A model generated the notes under the pieces. It made no database searches, was not told where the DNA came from, and worked only from the letters and a program-made list of their open reading frames with translations. Shown piece after piece: positions 15,827 through 23,876 of a stretch of DNA of 43,480 nucleotides. The translations under genes and the position numbers were made by a program. Origin of the DNA: Sphingorhabdus sp. EL138. GTDB taxonomy: Bacteria > Pseudomonadota > Alphaproteobacteria > Sphingomonadales > Sphingomonadaceae. Position 1 is the stretch's first letter, and each line of letters begins with the position of its first letter. The stretch covers positions 1 through 43,480 of the forward strand of contig NZ_CAMAYF010000017.1 in assembly GCF_945862485.1 (NCBI RefSeq), given 5' to 3'.

Positions 15827-16405
15827 TTACGACACGCGCTGTTTGGTAGTCATCAAACCCTTTGCCAGCGCCGCGAGCGCCAGCGCGATGATTAGATGAT
15901 AGGCATGCCAAGATACCGCCTCATCCAGCCACGCCGCACGGCGGATGAACAATGTATTTGCAAGCATCACGGCGCAGGCAACAGGCACAAGCCATGAAGG
16001 CCGCGATGGGCCGGGCCGCACAATCGAGGCAGCAAATGCAACCGCAAGAGCCAGCAAGAATAAGGGGCCCAGAAAGGGTTTCGCGAACCAGAAGATCGCC
16101 AAGGCAACGGATAATATAATGAAAATTATTGCTATCCCATTTCGGCCTTTCGGCGGGAGCAAATAATGCGCCAAAATCGCGAAGGCCCCGGCAAGGCCCA
16201 AATATTGCGACGCACCGGAATGCAACGCGGCCAATGCATCCTGCAAGCCGCCGCCAAAGCGCACCACGCCAATACAGGCCGCCACCCCGAAACACGCCAT
16301 GGCAAATGCAGGCAAAGCCTTCATGTTTCGCCAAAGCGCTTGTCCTGCAAATAAGGAGACGAGCACTATGGCCGCATCCGATAATGCGTAATGGGCGGGC
16401 ATCAT
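15827..16405 (-). CDS. Small polytopic membrane protein of unknown family
   Basis: The protein has 192 aa with roughly six hydrophobic segments (ALSDAAIVLVSLFAGQAL, ALPAFAMACFGVAACIGVV, LGLAGAFAILAHYLL, GIAIIFIILSVALAIFWFA, LGPLFLLALAVAFAASIV, LIIALALAALAKGL). Two histidines lie in loop or helix-edge positions (AHYLL, WHAYHLI). I recognise no family. Its ATG overlaps the stop of the upstream sterol-desaturase-type gene by 4 nt, so the two are translationally coupled and probably act together, for example as a membrane partner of the hydroxylase. It ends 64 bp before the BetI-BetB start, with the putative BetI operator between. Confidence 0.7.
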   Translation of the reverse strand: MMPAHYALSDAAIVLVSLFAGQALWRNMKALPAFAMACFGVAACIGVVRFGGGLQDALAALHSGASQYLGLAGAFAILAHYLLPPKGRNGIAIIFIILSVALAIFWFAKPFLGPLFLLALAVAFAASIVRPGPSRPSWLVPVACAVMLANTLFIRRAAWLDEAVSWHAYHLIIALALAALAKGLMTTKQRVS

Positions 16406-17337
16406 GTTCTCGGCAACGGCCCGATTGCATCATTTTGGGTCAGCAAACCCGCCTCACGTTTAATATCCGCTGATGTCAAACGTGATCCATCATGGCTCCA
16501 GCCGGGCGGCGCAAAAATATAACACAATCTCTGCCACACACTCAGCCCGCGCTGCGTCGCATCTTGCGCTATGCCCACATATTCATGCGTTAAGATAGTG
16601 ACGGGGTTGAATGTCTCCAGATTTTTGACCAAGCCATAATCAACGGGCACGGCGCGGTCCTCCTCCACAAATGTGCCAAACATGCGATCCCAGATGATCA
16701 GCGTGCCCGCAAAATTCGCATCCAAATACTCTGGATTTCGCCCATGGTGCACACGGTGGTGGCTCGGCGTGTTGAAAATAAATTCAAACCAGCGTGGCAA
16801 ACGATCAATCGTCTCGGTGTGGAGGAAGAATTGGTAGGTGGCATTTAAGACCCCGCAAAAAATAACCAATACCGGGTCAAAGCCGATTAAAATCAGAGGA
16901 ATTTTCAGCATCATCGTGCCGGTAAAATGTTTCATCCAACTTTGGCGTAGCGCAATGGGCATGTTAAAATTGGTGGATGAATGATGCACGACATGCATGG
17001 CCCAACCCCACCGGACGCGGTGGCATATGCGGTGGTGCACGTAGAACCGCAGATCATCGAGAACGAAGCACAATAAGAACGTTCCCCAAGTGGTGGGAAT
17101 GTCGCCCACGGCAAAGGGGGCTGCGGCAAACAAAGCGCCGGTGGTGATGAAGGCAAATATCGCGTTTACAGGGTCACTTGCGAGCCCCAGAAAAATCGAG
17201 AGCGCCGAATCTTTCAACGGCACATCGCCCTTGCGTTTGAACATGCGAATGGCGCCCAGTTCGAACAATATGCCCAGTGCAAAAGCGGCAAGTGCGATTA
17301 CGAACCAATTTTGGTTGATAAACTGCCCTATGGTCAC
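16402..17337 (-). CDS. Sterol desaturase / fatty acid hydroxylase superfamily protein
   Basis: The protein has 311 aa and is an integral membrane di-iron enzyme. The histidine clusters are visible in order: HHRICH, HVVHHSS, HTETIDR and HHRVHH-GRN. They are separated by hydrophobic stretches and fit the HxxxH / HxxHH / HxxHH pattern of this superfamily. It hydroxylates or desaturates a lipid in the inner membrane using O2. The substrate could be a fatty acid, hopanoid, carotenoid or ether lipid. The GTG start at 17337 is chosen for the GGGAGGG sequence a few bases upstream; an ATG at 17379 would add a 14-residue unrelated leader. It lies divergent from a LysR regulator that may control it. Confidence 0.87.
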   Translation of the reverse strand: MTIGQFINQNWFVIALAAFALGILFELGAIRMFKRKGDVPLKDSALSIFLGLASDPVNAIFAFITTGALFAAAPFAVGDIPTTWGTFLLCFVLDDLRFYVHHRICHRVRWGWAMHVVHHSSTNFNMPIALRQSWMKHFTGTMMLKIPLILIGFDPVLVIFCGVLNATYQFFLHTETIDRLPRWFEFIFNTPSHHRVHHGRNPEYLDANFAGTLIIWDRMFGTFVEEDRAVPVDYGLVKNLETFNPVTILTHEYVGIAQDATQRGLSVWQRLCYIFAPPGWSHDGSRLTSADIKREAGLLTQNDAIGPLPRT

Positions 17338-17427
17338 ACATTTCCCTCCCAAGATTGATGACGGAAATAAACGGGCCAAAAATTTATAAAATTGAATAAT
17401 AAATGCATATTATGTAATTATTGGAAC

Positions 17428-18330
17428 ATGAATATAAATCTGAATAGACTATCCCGGTTTGTCGCCGTGTATCGCCACAAAAGCTTTAGCAGGGCCGCAC
17501 ACGAGCTTGGCATGACACATTCGGCGCTTACCAAATCGTTGCAATTGCTTGAACAAGAACTGGGCACAGAATTGTTCAACAGGACCACACGCAGCGTTGT
17601 CCCCACAGATGCCGGCAACCGCCTCGCGCAAAGGGCGGAGGAGCTTTTGGCTTTAGCCGATCAAATCGGTGATGAAGTCTTATCGGGCACACGACATTTG
17701 CGGCTCATTGCCGGGCCCGCCGTGATGGAAGCATCCTTAGCGCCAGCCCTCACCTCCTTTTACAAGGCGTATCCCGACATTCGCGTGACCGCCGAAACTC
17801 TTCCTTTAGATATCGCCGCGGACCGGTTGCGCCAACGCGAAGCGGACATGTTGCTTTTTCACTCCACGAGCGTGAGCGCCATTCCCGAACAGCGGTTGTT
17901 TCGCATCAATAAGATTATCGACGAGGCCTATGTTGCCGTGATGCGCCAAGACCATCCGGCGCTGCAAGGAACCTTGGGCGCGGATGAAATGCTGCAGTAT
18001 AAATGGGCCATTCCGGGCTATGATAGAAACTACCGTTCCGCCATTCCGTCAGATATAGAGGAAAAACATCGCCGCTCAGGCTTCCCGCATTACCGCGTTC
18101 TCAGTCTCGTGTCGTGCCTCGCTCTGGTCGCGGAAAGCGACATGATTACCTTATTGCCCGCATCCTTCGCGCATCGCGAGGCACGTGCGCTTAACCTGAC
18201 GGTCATGCCCATGCCCCTCAGCGACGGCGCGCGCTATGACGTCAGCGCCATCACGCTTAGAAATGCTAATCCTGACCCTGCGGTGCATGCGTTGATAAAG
18301 GCTTTTGCGATACAAAAGGATGCTGGCTAA
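17428..18330 (+). CDS. LysR-family transcriptional regulator
   Basis: The protein has 300 aa. The N-terminal winged helix-turn-helix reads FVAVYRHKSFSRAAHELGMTHSALTKSLQLLEQELGTELFNRTTRSVVPTDAG (about residues 9-61), a textbook LysR domain. A PBP2-type effector domain follows. Start at 17428 (MNINLNRL) is favoured because LysR proteins begin just before the HTH; an upstream start at 17392 adds 12 residues. It is transcribed away from the sterol desaturase pair across a 90-bp AT-rich gap, the usual arrangement for a LysR and its target. The inducer is unknown. Confidence 0.9.
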   Translation: MNINLNRLSRFVAVYRHKSFSRAAHELGMTHSALTKSLQLLEQELGTELFNRTTRSVVPTDAGNRLAQRAEELLALADQIGDEVLSGTRHLRLIAGPAVMEASLAPALTSFYKAYPDIRVTAETLPLDIAADRLRQREADMLLFHSTSVSAIPEQRLFRINKIIDEAYVAVMRQDHPALQGTLGADEMLQYKWAIPGYDRNYRSAIPSDIEEKHRRSGFPHYRVLSLVSCLALVAESDMITLLPASFAHREARALNLTVMPMPLSDGARYDVSAITLRNANPDPAVHALIKAFAIQKDAG

Positions 18331-18427
18331 ATTTCTACCCACATCACCGCCACCTGTTCATATCGTTGCACACACATATAGATTCACTCGATGGTCTTGA
18401 ATCCTCGCACCATTCCCTTCCAATGCG

Positions 18428-18715
18428 TCACGAAGGAGAGTCATATTTGGTCAACGACAAAACGCAAATTTGAAAAGGGCGTTGATCGTCAAGTAGTTGA
18501 CGCTTGGTAATCTCGATAAGGTCCTGCGCCTTTTTCACCGCCATAGCCGTTAAGGCATTGCCCGTTTCTGCTGGGCTTGACTGCACTTTAACATCGTCGA
18601 CATCTGACGCCACGGCGCGCAGCATTTTTTCCAATTGCGCACGCGTCAGCTTTATCGGAACGTCAAACGTATGAATTTGATCCGTCACATCGGAATCGCT
18701 CTGTAAATCAAACAT
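18428..18715 (-). CDS. Hypothetical 95-aa protein
   Basis: The product starts MFDLQSDSDVTD and continues with a helical-looking IKLTRAQLEKMLRAVASDVDDVKV, then TAMAVKKAQDLIEITKRQLLDDQRPF. The start at 18715 is chosen because GGAGGAAT stands right before it; the open frame extends upstream to 18766 without such a signal. No signal peptide or membrane segment is seen, so it is probably cytosolic. I recognise no family. It is monocistronic, convergent with the LysR gene. Codon use looks normal. Confidence 0.6.
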   Translation of the reverse strand: MFDLQSDSDVTDQIHTFDVPIKLTRAQLEKMLRAVASDVDDVKVQSSPAETGNALTAMAVKKAQDLIEITKRQLLDDQRPFQICVLSLTKYDSPS

Positions 18716-19134
18716 ATTCCTCCAGCTGCTCGCATTATGGAAAAACATCGGTGCATAGGATCGCAATATGCACCCATGTTTCGCGTTCGTGCAAAATGAA
18801 CATGGATAAGTATCAAGGCGACCCGATACTTATGCCTTATATTCAATCCGTTAAGTCAGGTGCGTATAAATGCACGGCATATCGCCGCCGGAACGGGAAT
18901 GAATACAGCCAATATGAAACTATATCGCGAAACTTAGCCAATACTGCGGCTTAGAGATACATTGTAAAAAAAGGTAAACTTTTACCGTCTTGAAAATGAC
19001 GTCGGGATCCGCTGCTCTGTTGACTATATATGGATCGGCCAAACGCGTTTTGGCGCCGCGACCGCGGGCGCGTAACCTGTCTTCGACCGACCGTGCAGTG
19101 ATTATCAGAAGTCAGAAAATTGCATGAAGCCCAT
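18716..19134 (-). other. 419-bp gap between the hypothetical gene and the acyl-CoA dehydrogenase
   Basis: It must hold the promoter of the 95-aa protein gene near its left end. On the minus strand, GGTAA-AAGT-TTACC followed by seven T (positions 18986 down to 18966) is a weak terminator-like hairpin about 150 bp past the dehydrogenase stop. A 67-codon open frame on the plus strand (18751-18954) has no ribosome binding site or recognisable content. I see nothing else. Confidence 0.4.
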
Positions 19135-20253
19135 TCACCCAAGCAGCAAAGGAGCCAGCTTTGCGCGTTGCCATGCCGCATCGCCAAATTGCGACGCATG
19201 AAATATTGCCGCGCGGCGATGCAGGCCTGCATCGCAATCATGGGTAAAGCCAAATCCGCCATGAAATTGAATCGCCCGGTCGGCGGCAAAGCTATAGGTT
19301 GCATCTGCCGCCGCCTTGGCCATGCGCACGGCGATTTCGCCAACGCCTTGGTCACTGAAACTATTGGCCGCGCTATACAAATGCGACCGCGCCTTTTCAT
19401 ATTCGACATAAGCGTCAACCGTCGGGTGCTTCAGCGCCTGATATTCGCCGATAAGCTTGCCAAATTGCTTGCGCGTTTGCAGGTAACTGACGGTATAATC
19501 GATTACGCTTTGCGATCCGCCACACATTTCCGCGCTCTGCAGCAGATTGGCGGCCTGTTCGATATGCGCCAAGGTGGATGTCGCACGGTCGATTTCCAGC
19601 AACGCCGCGCGCCCCACGACCAAGCCATCGAGCGATAAGGCAAAGCTGCGCTTGGTTTCGTCAATAATCGCCTCGCGGCGCAGGCGGCCCTCAACGTCGG
19701 CAGCGGTCAACAAGACCAAAGCGGGCTTGCCATCCAAATGCACTGACGCAATGACGACATCGGCGGTCTCGGCCCATGCCACAAATAATTTCTCGCCGGA
19801 CAGATGCACATTGTCACCCTCCTGCTTTGCCGTCGCCGTTATATTCTGCAGGTCCCAGTCGCCATGCGCTTCGGACAAAGCCAGCGTGCCGATTGCGCCT
19901 TCTGCAAGCTTTGGCAGCCATTCGGACGTTTGCGCTTCCGTGCCGCCCACCATGATCGCCTGTGCCGCCAAGGTCGTTGATACCAAAGGCGATGCCATCA
20001 AATGCCGCCCCATTTGTTCGACTACAGGGACAACCTCAGCCAGCGTCAGGCCAACGCCTCCATGCGCCTCAGGTATCGATATGGCCGTCCAGCCTAAGGC
20101 CGCCATTTCGCCCCAGACATCGGCGTCATAGCCCAAATCGCTGTCCATCAGCTTGCGGACGCGGTCGATAGGCGATTTGTCGCGACAAAAGCTCGTGGCC
20201 ACATCCAAAAGCTCGATCTGTTCTTCGCTATATCCCAGCCCGGCCATTTGCAT
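19135..20253 (-). CDS. Acyl-CoA dehydrogenase family protein
   Basis: The protein has 372 aa with the three-part ACAD layout. The N-terminal helices include LGWTAISIPEAHGGVGLTLAEVVPVVEQMGR. The middle beta domain has LALSEAHGDWDL and LSGEKLFVAWAETADVVIA. The C-terminal helices include YLQTRKQFGKLIGEYQALKH, AADRAIQFHGGFGFTHDCDAGLH and RRAAIF. It transfers electrons from an acyl-CoA via FAD to ETF. The usual catalytic Glu position is not evident in this branch, as in the smaller 'FadE-like' subunits that pair with a second ACAD, and no partner gene lies next to it. ATG 20253 follows GAGGAGAGAATGAC. The substrate is unknown. Confidence 0.87.
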   Translation of the reverse strand: MQMAGLGYSEEQIELLDVATSFCRDKSPIDRVRKLMDSDLGYDADVWGEMAALGWTAISIPEAHGGVGLTLAEVVPVVEQMGRHLMASPLVSTTLAAQAIMVGGTEAQTSEWLPKLAEGAIGTLALSEAHGDWDLQNITATAKQEGDNVHLSGEKLFVAWAETADVVIASVHLDGKPALVLLTAADVEGRLRREAIIDETKRSFALSLDGLVVGRAALLEIDRATSTLAHIEQAANLLQSAEMCGGSQSVIDYTVSYLQTRKQFGKLIGEYQALKHPTVDAYVEYEKARSHLYSAANSFSDQGVGEIAVRMAKAAADATYSFAADRAIQFHGGFGFTHDCDAGLHRRAAIFHASQFGDAAWQRAKLAPLLLG

Positions 20254-20342
20254 GTCATTCTCTCCTCACGCCACTGCTGCATCTATGGCGTGAGGGATGG
20301 CACAAAATCAAGGCGATTTAACTGGGCGGTTAAATTAGCCGC

Positions 20343-21968
20343 TTATGCTTGCTCCAATATCTTGCGGCCAGGCCGCACTTTCATTTTATGGCCCGTCTTG
20401 GTGGCAAGCGACACGTCCTTGACCGTCTGCATGAACACCCATTCATTGGTTGCCGCCTGTGGCGTGAGCGACAAATGCATATAGCCGCGGTTGGATGTAT
20501 CGACCCAGCGCAATTCCTGTTTGCTGGTGCCAAGCAAGCTGCGCGCGACGTCGGCTGGGTCCGTGAACGGAATCGCACTTTCAAAGCCCGGCGACGAGAC
20601 GCTGTGGCCGCCAAATTCAACGCCAGCAGGCTTTCCGCCTTCGGGCAGGTCATAAGCCCAGCCATTGTGGCTATCGCCCGTTACCACCACCAAATTCGCG
20701 TCTGCGCGCTGCGCCGCCGCCAACAAGCGCGAACGCGCTGCAGGGTAACCGCCCCAATTGTCGAGATTATAAGGTAAGCCTGCCTTTGTCGCAGCGATGC
20801 CCTGCCGCACATAATTACGCGCGCGTTCGGGGGCAAATTGGGGCACCCAATCCATCGCGCTCTCCGGCGTGTAGTTATAGCCCATATTGGTACCCGAACC
20901 GAGCACCGCCCATGTCGAACTGTTGCGGCCAATCGCGCGTGCTAGCCACGCTTCTTGTTCGCTGCCCAACATCGTCATGGACGGATCGCGCCACGCGCCA
21001 TCACGATATTCGGAAAGTGCCTTTGCCGGATCACCAGAGCGAAGAAGGTCACTATAAGCATAAGGCTTGGTCCGCGCGACTGCGCGCGTGTCGGTGCGAT
21101 AATAAGTCGCAAGCTCGCCAATCGGATATTCCTTCCACGGTTGCTCACCCACAGGCAACCATTCGCGCCATACCTGCATTGCGGCGTTGCGCCGGGAATT
21201 CCAGTCGCCTTCATCCACGCTGTGGTTTTGCGCGCCGCCTTCCCAACTGTCATTGGCGGTTTCATGATCATCGGTATTGGCGATCATCGGGAAGTTTGCG
21301 TGCAGCGCCTGTAACTGCGTGTCCGAACGATAGCTGGCATAGCGCAAACGATAATCCGCCAATGTCAGGATTTCATCCGCCGGGAAAATGCGCGCGGCAA
21401 ATTTTGCGCCGCCATCATAGCCGCCACGGCCATATTCATAAATATAGTCGCCCATGTGCAGCACGAGATCAATGTCATCGCGCGCAGCGGCATGGCCATA
21501 AGCGTTGAATTCACCAAAGCCCAAATTGGAGCAGGAAAACACCGCGATATTAAATTTCGCCGCTTTGCCCACGGGCAGAGTCTTGGTGCGGCCGATGGGC
21601 GAAATGCTGCCATCGGGCGCGATGAAGCGGAACCAATGCCATTTGCCCGGCGCAAGATTGTCGACGGTGATTTTCACCGTATGGTCGCGCCATGGCCCCG
21701 TGACCATTTCACCGCCACCCGCAATCTTGGCAAAATCCTGACTTTCCGAAATCTCAACACGCACTTTGGATGCGCCGCCCGTTGGGTTCACATAACGTGT
21801 CCACAACAGCACCGAGTCCGGACCGGGCTCACCGCTCGCGACATTATGGGTAAATCCGGTGAGGCCCAAAAGCGTCTGCGCCATCGCAGCGCCGCCCGGC
21901 AGCATCAGCCCGCCCAGACCAAATCCCGCGGTTGCCAGCAATTGGCGGCGATCGATTAGTAATGACAT
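20343..21968 (-). CDS. PhoD-type alkaline phosphatase/phosphodiesterase, Tat-exported
   Basis: The protein has 541 aa. The signal DRRQLLATAGFGLGGLMLPGGAAMAQ is Tat-like (twin Arg). Next comes a fibronectin-like N-terminal domain (FTHNVASGEPGPDSVLLWTRY). The metallophosphoesterase domain has FSCSNLGFGEFNAYGHAA, DLVLHMGDYIYEYGRGGY, MIANTDDHETANDSW and VVTGDSHNGWAYDL, all metal-site motifs of PhoD. It hydrolyses phosphomono- or diesters in the periplasm with Ca/Fe. The start is chosen at 21968 because GGGGGAAG precedes it and the Tat signal begins there. It stands alone between an acyl-CoA dehydrogenase and a TetR gene on the same strand. A second, distant PhoD-like gene lies at 39479. Confidence 0.9.
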   Translation of the reverse strand: MSLLIDRRQLLATAGFGLGGLMLPGGAAMAQTLLGLTGFTHNVASGEPGPDSVLLWTRYVNPTGGASKVRVEISESQDFAKIAGGGEMVTGPWRDHTVKITVDNLAPGKWHWFRFIAPDGSISPIGRTKTLPVGKAAKFNIAVFSCSNLGFGEFNAYGHAAARDDIDLVLHMGDYIYEYGRGGYDGGAKFAARIFPADEILTLADYRLRYASYRSDTQLQALHANFPMIANTDDHETANDSWEGGAQNHSVDEGDWNSRRNAAMQVWREWLPVGEQPWKEYPIGELATYYRTDTRAVARTKPYAYSDLLRSGDPAKALSEYRDGAWRDPSMTMLGSEQEAWLARAIGRNSSTWAVLGSGTNMGYNYTPESAMDWVPQFAPERARNYVRQGIAATKAGLPYNLDNWGGYPAARSRLLAAAQRADANLVVVTGDSHNGWAYDLPEGGKPAGVEFGGHSVSSPGFESAIPFTDPADVARSLLGTSKQELRWVDTSNRGYMHLSLTPQAATNEWVFMQTVKDVSLATKTGHKMKVRPGRKILEQA

Positions 21969-22082
21969 GTCCGGCTTCCCCCTTTTGTATTCCCAAATAT
22001 CCGTTGGGTGCACCGCAACGGTGCTTCGCAGCACTGGCTAATCCATTGCTGTTGCAGCGCTGTGACAAGCGCGCTTGCCATC

Positions 22083-22679
22083 TCAAATAAAACTATCCAG
22101 CCATTTTTCGGCCAAAGCCTCAGCCTCGCTAACGCTGAAAGGCGCGTTGCCCAGACTGAGTTCAAGCCACAGGCCATCAACCAAGGCGGTCAGCGCCACG
22201 GCGGCCAATCGGGCGTCTGTGGGTGCATTGGGGCAGGCAAGGATCAGCTGCTCCATATCCTGCCGGTTTTCGGCATAGATTTCGTCATGGATTGCACCAA
22301 TGGCCGGCACTGTGCGCGACAGGCTCCAAAACGCCAGCCAAGTGGCGAGCAACTCCGGATCGGCAATCGGCGCGCGAAAACTTGCGGTGACAAAGGCTAG
22401 CAACCGGCCACGCGGGTCCTCTGCCGTAACCGCATCAACCGCAGCGTGCAAAGCCGCCGCGACCCGCGCCCCCGTCGCGCGATAGGTTGCGGCGACCAGC
22501 GCATCAATGCCATCAAAATAATGCCGCAGCAAACCCGCCGAAACCCCTGCCTCCACGCAAATTGCGCGCACCGATGTCCCATGCGCCCCGCGCGTGGATA
22601 AGCAGCGCGCCGTTGCCGCAATCAATGCGTCGCGGCGTGTATCAGCACTTTCGCGGGTGAAGACTTGTCGCAATTGCAT
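22083..22679 (-). CDS. TetR-family regulator, BetI-like
   Basis: The protein has 198 aa. The N-terminal HTH includes SVRAICVEAGVSAGLLRHYFDGIDALVAATYRA (about residues 36-67). The C-terminal domain has WLAFWSLSRTVPAIGAIHDEIYAENR and ALTALVDGLWLELSLG, close to the BetI/TetR_C_6 pattern. Start ATG 22679 is used; the GTG at 22694 lies inside the palindromic operator. It is divergent from the Rieske oxygenase gene. The 18-bp palindrome between them is the likely operator, so the protein probably represses the oxygenase/FAD operon and itself. BetI likeness suggests a quaternary-ammonium or similar small ligand, but this is an inference. Confidence 0.87.
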   Translation of the reverse strand: MQLRQVFTRESADTRRDALIAATARCLSTRGAHGTSVRAICVEAGVSAGLLRHYFDGIDALVAATYRATGARVAAALHAAVDAVTAEDPRGRLLAFVTASFRAPIADPELLATWLAFWSLSRTVPAIGAIHDEIYAENRQDMEQLILACPNAPTDARLAAVALTALVDGLWLELSLGNAPFSVSEAEALAEKWLDSFI

Positions 22680-22685
22680 GCCGCT

Positions 22686-22703
22686 GTTATACACTCGTAT
22701 AAC
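22686..22703 (+). promoter_or_regulatory. Palindromic TetR operator between divergent genes
   Basis: GTTATAC-ACTC-GTATAAC is a perfect inverted repeat with 7-bp arms and a 4-bp spacer. It lies 7 bp ahead of the TetR gene's ATG and 13 bp ahead of the Rieske gene's ATG. Size and location are typical of a TetR-family operator controlling both directions. Confidence 0.7.
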
Positions 22704-22715
22704 AAGGGGAGCAAG

Positions 22716-23876
22716 ATGTCCGAATCAGGCGCACATACACCGCACGATCATTTGGAAGGTTGGAGCCTGCCGGCGTGGACCTATGATGATCCTGAATTTG
22801 CCGCGCTTGAGGTGGACCGCATCTTCCGTCCATCATGGCAAGTGGTGTGCCATGTCAGCGACGTTGCGGGTGAAGGTGACTGGCACAGCCTCGATTATAT
22901 CAATGAAAGCGTCATCGTGGTGCGCGGCAATGACGACATATTGCGCGCATTCACCAATGTCTGCCGCCACCGGGGCAGCCGCTTGGTCGATGGTTCGGGC
23001 GGTTGCGCCAAGAAATTGGTCTGCCCCTATCATGCTTGGACTTATGATCTCGATGGCCGCTTGACCGGCGTACCCGACAGCGCCTCTTACCCCACGCTCG
23101 ACAAGGACAAGGCCGGCCTAGTCCCCGTCGATATGGAAATCTGGCGCGGGTTCATTTTCGTCCGTCTGGAAAGCGGCGGACCTTCGGTGGCCGACATGAT
23201 GGCCCCTTATGAAGCGCAAGTTGCGCCGTACCGTTTTGAAGAATTGCGGGCACTTGGCCGCGTCACCATGCGGCCGCGCGCGGTGAACTGGAAAAATGTC
23301 GGCGACAATTATTCCGATGGCTTGCACATCCCTGTCGCGCATCCTGGCCTCACGCGCTTGTTCGGCAAAAGCTATGGTGTTGAGGCGGAACCGCATGTGG
23401 ACCGCATGTGGGGCGACCTTGTCGACCGGCCATCGGCCAATTGGTCGGAACGCGGCTATCAAAACCTGCTGCCACCTGTGCCGCATTTGCCCGCCGCCAA
23501 TCAGAAACGCTGGCTCTATTTCAAGCTATGGCCCTCGGTCGCTTTCGACATTTACCCCGATCAGGTGGATTTCATGCAATGGCTGCCCACCGGCCCCGAT
23601 AGCTGCGTGATCCGGGAAATCAGTTACGTCCTTAAAGATGACCGCCGCGAAATGCGCGCCGCGCGTTACCTCAATTGGCGGATCAACCGGCAAGTCAATG
23701 CCGAGGACACCGTCCTCATCACCCGCGTGCAGCAAGGCATGGCGAGCCGCAGTTTTTCCATGGGGCCGCTGTCCGACAAGGAAGTGTGCTTGAAAAGCTT
23801 CTGCCGCCAAATCCGCAACATCATTCCCGAGGCTTGCCTCGAACAACGCCCGGCATCGGGCTGGAGCAAAAAATGA
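22716..23876 (+). CDS. Rieske non-heme iron oxygenase, alpha subunit
   Basis: The protein has 386 aa. The Rieske [2Fe-2S] ligands are C83-x-H85 and C103-x2-H106 (CRHRG, CPYHAW) with the standard 17-residue spacing. The catalytic domain has NWKNVGDNYSDGLHIPVAHPGL with mononuclear-iron ligands H204 and H209. This is the ring-hydroxylating/GbcA/CntA-type family, which inserts O2-derived oxygen into substrates, including demethylation of quaternary amines; electrons come from a separate reductase not seen here. ATG 22716 follows AAGGGGAG. It shares ATGA with the next gene. BetI-like control and the nearby bet operon make a betaine- or carnitine-like substrate possible, but an aromatic one cannot be excluded. 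Confidence 0.88.
   Translation: MSESGAHTPHDHLEGWSLPAWTYDDPEFAALEVDRIFRPSWQVVCHVSDVAGEGDWHSLDYINESVIVVRGNDDILRAFTNVCRHRGSRLVDGSGGCAKKLVCPYHAWTYDLDGRLTGVPDSASYPTLDKDKAGLVPVDMEIWRGFIFVRLESGGPSVADMMAPYEAQVAPYRFEELRALGRVTMRPRAVNWKNVGDNYSDGLHIPVAHPGLTRLFGKSYGVEAEPHVDRMWGDLVDRPSANWSERGYQNLLPPVPHLPAANQKRWLYFKLWPSVAFDIYPDQVDFMQWLPTGPDSCVIREISYVLKDDRREMRAARYLNWRINRQVNAEDTVLITRVQQGMASRSFSMGPLSDKEVCLKSFCRQIRNIIPEACLEQRPASGWSKK

Noticed and set aside
17397-17412. AT-rich palindrome TAATA-AATGCA-TATTA between the LysR and sterol desaturase genes as a LysR site
   Set aside because: Could be a LysR-type binding site, but short AT-only arms occur often by chance in such AT-rich gaps; not strong enough to list.
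18751-18954. 67-codon plus-strand reading frame
   Set aside because: No ribosome binding site and no recognisable content; overlaps the probable promoter of the divergent 95-aa gene.
18951-19418. 155-codon minus-strand frame over the acyl-CoA dehydrogenase end
   Set aside because: Out-of-frame shadow of the dehydrogenase gene; composition (Arg/Pro/Ala-rich) is typical of shadows.
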